DNA of 64,000 nt, from NCBI RefSeq assembly GCF_000813825.1, contig NZ_JWTA01000003.1:124001-188000 (forward strand). The letters are read 5' to 3'. Under the pieces are notes generated by a model. The model did not search any database and was not told where the DNA came from. It was given only the letters and a program-made list of their open reading frames with translations. Each line of letters begins with the position of its first letter. Position 1 is the first letter of the stretch. Shown piece after piece: positions 9,319-17,275 of this stretch. Position numbers and translations under genes: made by a program. The stretch is from Chryseobacterium taiwanense. GTDB taxonomy: Bacteria; Bacteroidota; Bacteroidia; Flavobacteriales; Weeksellaceae.

Positions 9319-10731
9319 ATGAGCAGAAAGAATAAGAAAAATTTAATTCTTGAAAATATAAAGCTGTTGACTGCAGGTGCAAAAGGCGTTGCAATCGGGA
9401 GAACAGAAGAAGGAAAAGCTGTGATGGTAACAGGTGCGATTCCTGGAGATATTGTGAATGTACGAGTAAAGAAAGCAAAGTCAAAATACTATGAAGGCGA
9501 AGCGGTAGATGTTCTTGAAAAATCACCGTATAGAGTTGATGCTAAATGTATCCACTTTGGAACTTGCGGTGGTTGCAAATGGCAGAATATGAGTTATGAA
9601 AAGCAATTAGATTTCAAACAGGAAGAAGTATATAACAATATTAAAAGAATCGGAGGGATTGAAAACTTTGAAACTGTCCCTATTCTGGGTTCTAAAGAGC
9701 AGTATTTTTATAGAAACAAAATGGAATTTTCTTTTTCAAATGCTCGTTGGCTTACCCAATATGAGATCAGTTCTGAAGAAAATTTTGGAAGTAAAGATGC
9801 GCTTGGATTCCATATTCCGGGAATGTGGAGTAAGATTTTAGATCTTAAAGAATGTTTCCTTCAGGAAGACCCTTCTAATCAAATAAGACTTGCGGTAAAG
9901 AAATATGCGGTAGATAACGGATTAGATTTCTTTGATGTCAGAAATCATGAAGGATTTTTAAGAACCTTAATGATGAGACAGAATTCTCATGGAGAGTGGA
10001 TGGTTCTTTTCCAGTTGTACAGAGAAGAAAAAGAAAACAGAGAAAAGCTTTTTGAATTTCTATTGGAGAAATTCCCTCAGATAAAAACATTGGTGTATGC
10101 GATTAATCCAAAGCCAAATGATTCAATTTATGACTTAGATATCAATGTATATTTCGGTGAAGGGTATTTGATGGAAGAAATGGACGGATTGAAGTTCAAA
10201 ATAGGCCCAAAATCATTCTTTCAGACGAATTATAAGCAAGCCCTTGAGTTATACAGAAAAACGCTTGAATTTGCCGATTTAAAAGGAGATGAAGTGGTTT
10301 ATGATTTATATACAGGAACCGGAACGATTGCACAATATGTTGCAAGAAATGCAAAACAGGTTATTGGTATAGAATCTGTTCAGGAAGCAATTGACGCAGC
10401 AATTGAACACGCAGAATTGAATGGCTTAACGAATACGACATTCTATTGTGGAGATATGAAAGATATTTTCAATGATGAATTCCTTGCTAATCATCCAAAA
10501 GCAGATGTTTTAATCACCGATCCGCCAAGAGATGGGATGCACCAAAAAGTAGTAGAGCAGATTTTAAAACTTTCTCCTGAAAAAGTAGTGTATGTAAGTT
10601 GTAATTCTGCAACTCAGGCAAGAGACTTGGCTTTAATGAAAGACCATTATGATGTGATTAAAATTTTGCCGGTAGATATGTTTCCACAAACACATCACGT
10701 AGAAAATATCGCATTACTAATCAAAAAATAA
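9319..10731 (+). CDS. rlmD: 23S rRNA (uracil(1939)-C(5))-methyltransferase RlmD
   Basis: SAM-dependent RNA methyltransferase of the TrmA/RumA (COG2265) family. An N-terminal TRAM domain (about 10-70) precedes the cysteine cluster FGTCGGCKWQ (about 80-90), which with an upstream Cys and a later Cys (LKECFLQ) would bind a [4Fe-4S] cluster. The C-terminal Rossmann fold has VYDLYTGTGTIAQYVA, the DPPRDGMHQKVV motif and the catalytic-Cys motif YVSCNSATQARDL. The 470-aa length is standard. In Bacteroidetes the name RlmD is transferred from E. coli; the exact uridine modified is inferred. Confidence 0.93.
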   Translation: MSRKNKKNLILENIKLLTAGAKGVAIGRTEEGKAVMVTGAIPGDIVNVRVKKAKSKYYEGEAVDVLEKSPYRVDAKCIHFGTCGGCKWQNMSYEKQLDFKQEEVYNNIKRIGGIENFETVPILGSKEQYFYRNKMEFSFSNARWLTQYEISSEENFGSKDALGFHIPGMWSKILDLKECFLQEDPSNQIRLAVKKYAVDNGLDFFDVRNHEGFLRTLMMRQNSHGEWMVLFQLYREEKENREKLFEFLLEKFPQIKTLVYAINPKPNDSIYDLDINVYFGEGYLMEEMDGLKFKIGPKSFFQTNYKQALELYRKTLEFADLKGDEVVYDLYTGTGTIAQYVARNAKQVIGIESVQEAIDAAIEHAELNGLTNTTFYCGDMKDIFNDEFLANHPKADVLITDPPRDGMHQKVVEQILKLSPEKVVYVSCNSATQARDLALMKDHYDVIKILPVDMFPQTHHVENIALLIKK

Positions 10732-10851
10732 ATACTTACATTTGAGTGACTTTTTTAAGGGTATCAAAATTAGATTCTTTGAGTATAAAGGAACTGATTT
10801 TGGTATCATTAAAGGAAGAAAAATCATAAAATATTAATCAGAAAATTTTAA

Positions 10852-13323
10852 ATGAAAAGAGTGAAAAACCTTAGTGCTGCTTTCATCCTGTTTGCTTTGA
10901 TGGCAGGTCAGTACGAATTAAAAGGTCAGGAAAAAGATTCTACAGTAGTAAAAACAGATACTGCTAAAGTAAAAAAGGATGATAAGAAAAAGCCTTCTAT
11001 GAAGTCTTATAAAGAAATCATCACAGACAAAGCAGTTTCTGACCAAGGAATTTTCACGGTTCATAAAATTGATGATAAATATTACTTTGAAATTCCGGAT
11101 AATATTCTGAAAAAGGAATTTCTATTAGTGACAAGACTAACAAAAGCCGCTGCAGGAATGCGTTATGGAAGTACAGGATATGCAGGAGATCAGATTGGGC
11201 AGCAGGTTGTAGCTTTTGAAAAGGGACCAAAAGACAAAATTCTTTTACGATCAATTTCTTTCGTAGACTATGCAAAAGATTCTACATCGGATATGTACAA
11301 CTCTGTTACAAGAAATAATGTACAGTCGATTATCAAAGCTTTTGATGTAAAAACATACGGGAATAATAAAAAAACTTCTGTCATTGAAGTAACCGATTTG
11401 TTGAATTCGGATAATGAAATGGTTTCCTTTTCTACAAATTACAAAGAAGACTTTAAAGTAGGAGCATTTCAGAAAGACATGTCTTTTGTGAATTTTGTGA
11501 AATCGTATCCCAATAATATTGAAATAAATACCACTAAGACTTTTGCTCGTACACTAGGAAGACCAATACAAGGGATTCCGGCGGCAAATCTGCCAAAAGT
11601 AAGCGGAAATTATACGGTAGAAATCAATTCCTCATTTGTTCTTTTACCGGAGAATAAAATGCAGGCAAGGTATTTTGATCCTAGAGTAGGGTACTTTGCA
11701 GTAGGATATACCGATTTTGATCTTGATCCTCAAGGTGTAAAAAGAGTTTCTTTGGTTAAAAGATGGAGACTGGAACCTAAACCTCAGGATTTAGAAAAAT
11801 ATAAAAAAGGAGAGTTGGTAGAACCTGCAAAACCTATCGTGTTCTATATTGATCCTGCAACTCCTAAAAAATGGGTTCCTTATTTGATTCAGGGAGTAAA
11901 CGACTGGCAGAAAGCATTTGAAAAAGCAGGTTTCAAAAATGCAATTTATGCTAAAGTTCCAGATCCTAAAGTTGATCCTGAATGGAGCCTTGAAGATGCA
12001 AGATTTTCTGCAATTGTGTATAAACCTTCAGATGTTCCGAATGCTTCAGGACCGTCAATTTCAGATCCTAGAACGGGAGAGATTTTGGAAAGTCATATCA
12101 ACTGGTATCATAACGTAATGATGCTTTTGAGAAACTGGTATTTTGTGCAGGCTTCGCCAAATGATGAAAGAGCGAGAAAAATTGAATTTGATGATAAATT
12201 GATGGGGGAACTGATCCGTTTTGTTTCCTCTCATGAAGTAGGACATACATTAGGATTAAGACACAATTTTGGATCAAGTTCTACAGTACCTGTTGAAAAA
12301 TTAAGAGACAAAAAATGGCTTGAGAAAAATGGTCATACACCTTCAATTATGGATTATGCAAGATTTAATTATGTTGCACAACCAGAGGATAATATTGGAG
12401 AATCCGGAATTATGCCGAGAATTGGAGATTATGATAATTGGGCTATTGAATGGGGGTACAGAAGATTCTTCCAATATAATACGCCGGATTTAGAAAAAGA
12501 ATATTTAAATAAATGGGTGATCAAGAATCTGAAAGACCAAAGACTTTGGTTTGGTACAGAATCTAATCCGTTTGATCCGAGATCACAGAGTGAACAGGTG
12601 GGAGATAATGCAATGATTGCAAGTACTTATGGGATTAAAAACCTGAAGAGAATTATCGATAACCTTGAAAAATGGACGCAAACTCCAAATGAAGATTATA
12701 ACAATCTTGGAATGATGTATGATCAGGTAACGACACAGTTCAGAAGATATGCAGGTCATGTTTCAAAATATATCGGAGGTCAGATGGAAACTCCTAAAAC
12801 GGCAGAACAGTCAGGAGTAGTCTATGAAGTTGTAGCTAAGAAAGATCAGAAAGAGGCGATGAAGTTTTTAGAGGACAATATTTTCACGACACCACAATGG
12901 TTGCTGAAAAAAGAAATCTTTGAAAAAACAGGAAAGACACCGGTAAAAACAGTTGAAGATATTCAGAATGGTGTTCTTGCAAGAATTTTAAGTCCGATGG
13001 TACTGAATAATATGTATCAAATGGAAGCGGTAGACCAGAATACCTATACAACGGTTGAGTTATTTTCAGATCTGAACAATTCAATTATTAAAAAAGATAA
13101 TCCGGATGTGTACGGAAGAAACCTTCAGAGAAATTATGTTGATAATTTAATTAGGCTTGTTGACTCAAAAAGCTCAGATAGATCTGATGTTTCTGCAATT
13201 GTAAGAGGGAACTTAGTCATGATTAAAAAAGATCTTTCCGGAAGAGCAGATTCTAATACCGTAAATAAATATCACTATGAAGACCTTGTTTTCAGAATTG
13301 AAAAAGCGTTAGACCCAAAATAG
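10852..13323 (+). CDS. Secreted zinc-dependent metalloprotease (DUF5117/DUF5118/DUF4953 type)
   Basis: An 823-aa exported protein with an N-terminal signal peptide ending near GQEK (residues 1-26). Its layout matches the Bacteroidetes zinc-dependent metalloprotease family: DUF5118 (about 50-100), DUF5117 (about 105-300), then a metallopeptidase region with HEVGHTLGLRHNFG at 461-474, giving HExxHxxGxxH zinc ligands and catalytic Glu462. A Met-containing segment (SIMDYARFNYVAQP) downstream could be the Met-turn. No T9SS domain is visible, so it is probably periplasmic. Substrates are unknown. It starts 120 bp after rlmD and is followed by the DUF6452 gene 4 bp later, suggesting co-transcription. 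Confidence 0.88.
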   Translation: MKRVKNLSAAFILFALMAGQYELKGQEKDSTVVKTDTAKVKKDDKKKPSMKSYKEIITDKAVSDQGIFTVHKIDDKYYFEIPDNILKKEFLLVTRLTKAAAGMRYGSTGYAGDQIGQQVVAFEKGPKDKILLRSISFVDYAKDSTSDMYNSVTRNNVQSIIKAFDVKTYGNNKKTSVIEVTDLLNSDNEMVSFSTNYKEDFKVGAFQKDMSFVNFVKSYPNNIEINTTKTFARTLGRPIQGIPAANLPKVSGNYTVEINSSFVLLPENKMQARYFDPRVGYFAVGYTDFDLDPQGVKRVSLVKRWRLEPKPQDLEKYKKGELVEPAKPIVFYIDPATPKKWVPYLIQGVNDWQKAFEKAGFKNAIYAKVPDPKVDPEWSLEDARFSAIVYKPSDVPNASGPSISDPRTGEILESHINWYHNVMMLLRNWYFVQASPNDERARKIEFDDKLMGELIRFVSSHEVGHTLGLRHNFGSSSTVPVEKLRDKKWLEKNGHTPSIMDYARFNYVAQPEDNIGESGIMPRIGDYDNWAIEWGYRRFFQYNTPDLEKEYLNKWVIKNLKDQRLWFGTESNPFDPRSQSEQVGDNAMIASTYGIKNLKRIIDNLEKWTQTPNEDYNNLGMMYDQVTTQFRRYAGHVSKYIGGQMETPKTAEQSGVVYEVVAKKDQKEAMKFLEDNIFTTPQWLLKKEIFEKTGKTPVKTVEDIQNGVLARILSPMVLNNMYQMEAVDQNTYTTVELFSDLNNSIIKKDNPDVYGRNLQRNYVDNLIRLVDSKSSDRSDVSAIVRGNLVMIKKDLSGRADSNTVNKYHYEDLVFRIEKALDPK

Positions 13324-13327
13324 AAGT

Positions 13328-13798
13328 ATGAAATATATTACCATCATTATATTATTATGCAGTCTCGGAATGCTCACTTCTTGCGGAGGAGACGATGATA
13401 TCTGTGAAAGCGGAGAAGGTACACCGAGAATGAAAGTCATGTTTAAAAAAGCCGGAAAGCAAACAACTTTAGACTCTATAAAAGTGTTTGTAAACTATGG
13501 CTCTAATGTTGTGGATTTTGGCTGGCAAGAAGACGTAGACTCCATTTTTGTTCCGCTGCGTGTAGACGATTCTCCATACACAGATATATTTGTTAAAACT
13601 ACCACTACTGCAGATTCATCAAAAGTTAGAGTAAACTATACGACAAAATCAATGTATGTTTCTCCAGGCTGTGGAATGAAGAAAAACTATGAAAATCTGA
13701 AATCAGAACTATTATTATCAACTACTGTTTTAAGTGTAGAAACGGGGCAAAATTTTATTGAAAATGAAGAGAAAACTAATTTATACCTTAATTTTTAG
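13328..13798 (+). CDS. DUF6452 family lipoprotein
   Basis: A 156-aa envelope protein with a lipoprotein signal peptide (MKYITIIILLCSLGMLTSC, Cys19) and no recognised enzymatic motif. It matches my recollection of DUF6452, which in Flavobacteriia is encoded next to DUF6048 and often near an RumA-type methyltransferase, as here. It starts 4 bp after the upstream protease gene and overlaps the start of the DUF6048 gene by 35 bp, so translation is probably coupled. Function is unknown. Confidence 0.75.
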   Translation: MKYITIIILLCSLGMLTSCGGDDDICESGEGTPRMKVMFKKAGKQTTLDSIKVFVNYGSNVVDFGWQEDVDSIFVPLRVDDSPYTDIFVKTTTTADSSKVRVNYTTKSMYVSPGCGMKKNYENLKSELLLSTTVLSVETGQNFIENEEKTNLYLNF

Positions 13799-14429
13799 TC
13801 TTTCATATTTTGTGGTCTTTGCTCAGGAAAAGAAAGAAGATCAAAAGGAGAAGGTGAAATGGCACTATCAACCTAATTTTATGGTGGGTTTTGATCTGCT
13901 TAATACTGGTGCTTCTTTTTTTTCGGATAGAAAATTGTATCAGGGTTTTATATCTTCCAGAATTAAAGATAAAGTTCATGGTGTAATAGACGCAGGTTTT
14001 GAATCAAATGTTTATCAGAAAAACGGTTATGATGCTAAAGTAGATGGGGCTTTTCTTAGATTGGGAGGTTTTTATATGTTAGCCAGAGACCCTGAAAATG
14101 AATTCAATGGTTTTTACGGAGGTGGAAAATTAGCCGGAGCATTTTACAAGCAGGAATATATGGCCATACCGGTTCGTGGATATGGTGGAAGCAGTGCTTC
14201 AGTAGCATTTCCTTCCTCTACCCAGTCTTCTTATTGGATTGAAGCTTCTTTAGGAGGAAGAGTTCAGCTATTCGAATCTAATTTTTACATCGACGTAAAT
14301 CTGCAACCTAAATATTTAATATATACTACAAAACAGGATGAAATTCAGCCTATGATTGTTCCAGGTTTTGGCAGAAGCTCAGGTAAATTTACTATGGGAT
14401 TTGCCTGGAATATTGCATATAAGTTTTAG
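13764..14429 (+). CDS. DUF6048 family outer-membrane-like protein
   Basis: A 221-aa exported protein. The ATG at 13764 gives a clean signal peptide (MKRKLIYTLIFSLSYFVVFAQ); an in-frame TTG six bases upstream is less likely. The mature part is rich in alternating Gly/aromatic strands (FNGFYGGGKLAG, WIEASLGGRVQLF) and ends in a terminal aromatic (IAYKF), typical of a small outer-membrane beta-barrel. It corresponds to DUF6048, encoded with DUF6452. Function is unknown; the pairing suggests an envelope partner. Confidence 0.75.
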   Translation: MKRKLIYTLIFSLSYFVVFAQEKKEDQKEKVKWHYQPNFMVGFDLLNTGASFFSDRKLYQGFISSRIKDKVHGVIDAGFESNVYQKNGYDAKVDGAFLRLGGFYMLARDPENEFNGFYGGGKLAGAFYKQEYMAIPVRGYGGSSASVAFPSSTQSSYWIEASLGGRVQLFESNFYIDVNLQPKYLIYTTKQDEIQPMIVPGFGRSSGKFTMGFAWNIAYKF

Positions 14430-14456
14430 TAGAGAAAAATAATATTATAAAATAAT

Positions 14457-14486
14457 AAAAGACAACTTATTGGGTTGTCTTTTTGT
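14457..14486. terminator. Bidirectional terminator between convergent genes
   Basis: AAAAGACAAC (14457-14466) pairs with GTTGTCTTTT (14474-14483) and is flanked by A and T runs. It serves the DUF6048 gene on plus and the lipoprotein gene on minus, whose stop codon lies inside it. Confidence 0.75.
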
Positions 14487-14919
14487 TTTGAATGGTTTGT
14501 TGCAATATTTTATATAAATGAGCCAGCTCTTTTGGTGGGTTACCGGCATCAAAACTAACAGATTGATAGGTTTTTCCATTTGAAGTAACAATAATAGTGG
14601 AAGCTAATGCTTGATCTGAATAATGTCCAGTAGTTGGAGCTGTAAATGATGAAATTTTAGAGAGTTCAATTAAGTTGATCTGCTTTTCTATATTCTCCCA
14701 ATCCGATGAAGAGACTTTTGAATTGCTCGTATTTTCGTTTAAAACAGTAATTAAATACTCAGAGTTAAATGTAAAACTTCGGTTAGTGCCTCTTGTTTGT
14801 TCTTTGAGTTCTATTTTGTCTATTTTTTTTCTTTTAATATTATTGAGTTGAGACGTGTTGTTATGTACGGAGCAGGAACTTGATAGAATTATTAGAAATG
14901 ATAGAATAATAGTTTTCAT
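14467..14919 (-). CDS. Hypothetical lipoprotein
   Basis: A 150-aa predicted lipoprotein with a short signal peptide and lipobox (LSSSC, Cys16). The mature part has no motif that I recognise; the central strand pattern SEYLITVLNE and TIIVTSNGKTYQSVSFD suggests a small beta-rich domain. It is a single-gene unit, convergent with the DUF6048 gene and divergent from the M43 peptidase gene, with an AT-rich upstream region of 90 bp shared between the two divergent starts. Function is unknown. Confidence 0.7.
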   Translation of the reverse strand: MKTIILSFLIILSSSCSVHNNTSQLNNIKRKKIDKIELKEQTRGTNRSFTFNSEYLITVLNENTSNSKVSSSDWENIEKQINLIELSKISSFTAPTTGHYSDQALASTIIVTSNGKTYQSVSFDAGNPPKELAHLYKILQQTIQNKKTTQ

Positions 14920-14983
14920 TTGCTTTTATTTATTATTTTTCGATTAAATTATAACTAAATTTTAGAATTATCTTAAAAAGAAA

Positions 14984-14991
14984 TATCTTTG
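14984..14991 (+). promoter_or_regulatory. -7 promoter box of the M43 peptidase gene
   Basis: TATCTTTG, a full TAnnTTTG match. It overlaps an upstream in-frame TTG (14989), which excludes that TTG as start and supports the ATG at 15010. Confidence 0.55.
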
Positions 14992-15009
14992 TTGAATATT
15001 AATAATAAA

Positions 15010-17037
15010 ATGAGAAGAATTTTTACATCTGTTTTATCGTTTTCATTTGTTGCAATGGGGCTTATTACTACTCATGCTCAAAAAATAGAAAAAACGAATA
15101 TAAGCGGTGATTTTCCAAAAAAATCATCACAAGAATTAGCTAAAAGCAATGGCTTTGACCGTTGTTCATTTGTAGAATACGAGGAATATCTACAAAAGAA
15201 AGATCCTAAAAGAATGACAACAGATCAATTTGAAGCTTGGATTGCTCCGTTGGTTGAAAAAGCTAGACAAGAAAGATTAGCAAATAAATCGACAAGTGGA
15301 GGTATTGTTACTATTCCTGTAGTAGTACATGTTATTCATTCGGGGGAAGCTTATGGAGTTGGTGCAAATATTACCGATGAACAGGTTCAATCCCAAATTA
15401 CGGTAATGAACCAAGATTTTCGTAGAATGGTAGGAACACCAGGATATAACACAAATGCAGTAGGAGCAGATATAATGATACAGTTTGCATTAGCAAAGGT
15501 TGATGTTAATGGAAATCCAACAAATGGTATTGATAGAGTAAATCTGTGTTATCCAAATTGGTCTACGGGAAATATTAATGGCTATGTTAAACCGTTAACT
15601 ATTTGGGATCCAACACAATATATGAATATGTGGAGCGTTAATTTTTCTAATGCTGGATTGTTAGGATATGCGCAATTTCCATCGAATTCCGGTATACCTA
15701 TGCCGGCTGGAGGAGCTGCAAATACTGATGGTGTAGTTGCAAACTATACTACTTTCGGAAGTACAGATTTTGGAGCATTTCCAATGAATGCTCCCTATGA
15801 TAAAGGGAGAACAATGACTCATGAAGTTGGGCATTTTTTAGGACTTAGACATATATGGGGAGATACTACTTGTGGTACGGATTATTGTGCTGATACTCCT
15901 GTTCATGAAGATTCTAATGGAGGGTGTCCTAGTCACCCAAAAGCTAATAACTGTGGAAGTACTGATGAGATGTTTGAAAACTATATGGATTATACTTTTG
16001 ATGCGTGTATGAATATTTTCACACAGAATCAGAAAGATAGAATTACTGCTGTAATGAATAACTCTCCTCGAAGAGTAGAATTGAAAACTTCTACAAAAGA
16101 TATAGCAATTCCTTTATTTGCAAACGATGCAGAAATAAAATTAGAAAACGTTTGTACAACGGATAATTCAACTTGTACGCCTAGTGCAAGAACATTGAAA
16201 ATCTCTCTTTATAATAGAGGAACAAGTAATCTTACTTCTGCTGTAATTTCATTTACTGTAGGTACAAGTACAGAGACGTACACTTATTCTGGGAATTTAG
16301 CATCGAATAAATATGCTATAGTAAATTTACCAATTTCAGCTGCTATGCCTTCTGGTTCTATGACAGTATCTATTACTACAGCAAATGGTGTTGCAGATCA
16401 AAGAGCTTCTAATAACTCATTTACTACATCTTATGTTTCACCTGGTCCTGCAGCAATTAATAATGGCGCATTTACGTTTACATTACAAAATGATTATTGG
16501 GGAAGTGAGGTTACGTGGAATTTAAAGAATAGTGCAGGAAATATTTTGTATCAAGGAGGACCATATACAGATGTTTTAAATCCTACTACTTCTACACCTT
16601 TGCCAACTCCGATTGTTGAGACATTCAATTTATCTGCAGCAGGATGTTATACTTTTACGATTAATGATACTGAAGGTGATGGAATGTATAACTACGGAGG
16701 ATATTATAATTTAAAAAATTCTTCAGGGGTAACAGTATTTGAGGGTAGTCCTTTTGGAGTTACTCAAACAAGAGCAGTAAATCTTACGGTGTTAGGAACA
16801 AGTGATACAAGTCTTCAAAAATTTGCAGTTTATCCAAACCCAGCTACAGATATTTTAAATATAACAAAAGTGTCAGGAAAAGCTAAATTTGAAATTCATA
16901 ATGCTGTAGGACAGTTGGTAAAAGCAGGAGACATTAAAAATAATCAAGTGAGAGTTGCTGAATTAGTTAAAGGAACTTACATTATTACAGTTAAAGATAA
17001 TGATCTTTCTGAAAATATTAAATTTATTAAGAAGTAA
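15010..17037 (+). CDS. Secreted M43 (pappalysin-like) metallopeptidase with T9SS type A sorting domain
   Basis: A 675-aa secreted zinc peptidase. It has a signal peptide (MRRIFTSVLSFSFVAMGLITTHAQ), a propeptide-like region (to about 95), and an M43B catalytic domain with HEVGHFLGLRH (271-281 from this start) and the Met-turn segment ENYMDYTFDACMNIF. Several Cys (TTCGTDYC, GGCPSH, NNCGS) match the disulfide pattern of this family. A beta-sandwich region (about 370-590) precedes the C-terminal type A sorting domain (FAVYPNPATDILN ... IKFIKK). Export would be by Sec then T9SS. It begins the run of six T9SS substrates. Natural substrate is unknown. Confidence 0.92.
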   Translation: MRRIFTSVLSFSFVAMGLITTHAQKIEKTNISGDFPKKSSQELAKSNGFDRCSFVEYEEYLQKKDPKRMTTDQFEAWIAPLVEKARQERLANKSTSGGIVTIPVVVHVIHSGEAYGVGANITDEQVQSQITVMNQDFRRMVGTPGYNTNAVGADIMIQFALAKVDVNGNPTNGIDRVNLCYPNWSTGNINGYVKPLTIWDPTQYMNMWSVNFSNAGLLGYAQFPSNSGIPMPAGGAANTDGVVANYTTFGSTDFGAFPMNAPYDKGRTMTHEVGHFLGLRHIWGDTTCGTDYCADTPVHEDSNGGCPSHPKANNCGSTDEMFENYMDYTFDACMNIFTQNQKDRITAVMNNSPRRVELKTSTKDIAIPLFANDAEIKLENVCTTDNSTCTPSARTLKISLYNRGTSNLTSAVISFTVGTSTETYTYSGNLASNKYAIVNLPISAAMPSGSMTVSITTANGVADQRASNNSFTTSYVSPGPAAINNGAFTFTLQNDYWGSEVTWNLKNSAGNILYQGGPYTDVLNPTTSTPLPTPIVETFNLSAAGCYTFTINDTEGDGMYNYGGYYNLKNSSGVTVFEGSPFGVTQTRAVNLTVLGTSDTSLQKFAVYPNPATDILNITKVSGKAKFEIHNAVGQLVKAGDIKNNQVRVAELVKGTYIITVKDNDLSENIKFIKK

Positions 17038-17057
17038 GATAATATTATAATCAATAT

Positions 17058-17099
17058 AAAAGAGAGTCCTTAAACAGATGTTTAAGGACTCTCTTTTAT
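17058..17099 (+). terminator. Rho-independent terminator (18-bp perfect stem)
   Basis: The stem arms 17058-17075 and 17080-17097 are perfectly complementary over 18 bp (they contain GAGAGTCCTTAAAC) around the loop AGAT. Its A/T flanks allow function on both strands. Confidence 0.9.
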
Positions 17100-17230
17100 G
17101 ATATATTCTTATAAATAGTTATTTGTTAAAAAGAGGTTTTATTTATGGTGTTCTATATAGAGATTGTCGATAAATCACGTTAAATTATCTAAATTTTAGT
17201 TAATTGATTAAATAAAAAAAAATTAATCTT

Positions 17231-17238
17231 TAACTTTG
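17231..17238 (+). promoter_or_regulatory. -7 promoter box of the reprolysin-like gene
   Basis: TAACTTTG, a full TAnnTTTG match, 37 bases before the ATG at 17276. The best TTG (17204-17206) lies a little further upstream than usual. Confidence 0.5.
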
Positions 17239-17275
17239 GTAATTAAAATAATTTTATACGAGAAGAATTGTTTAT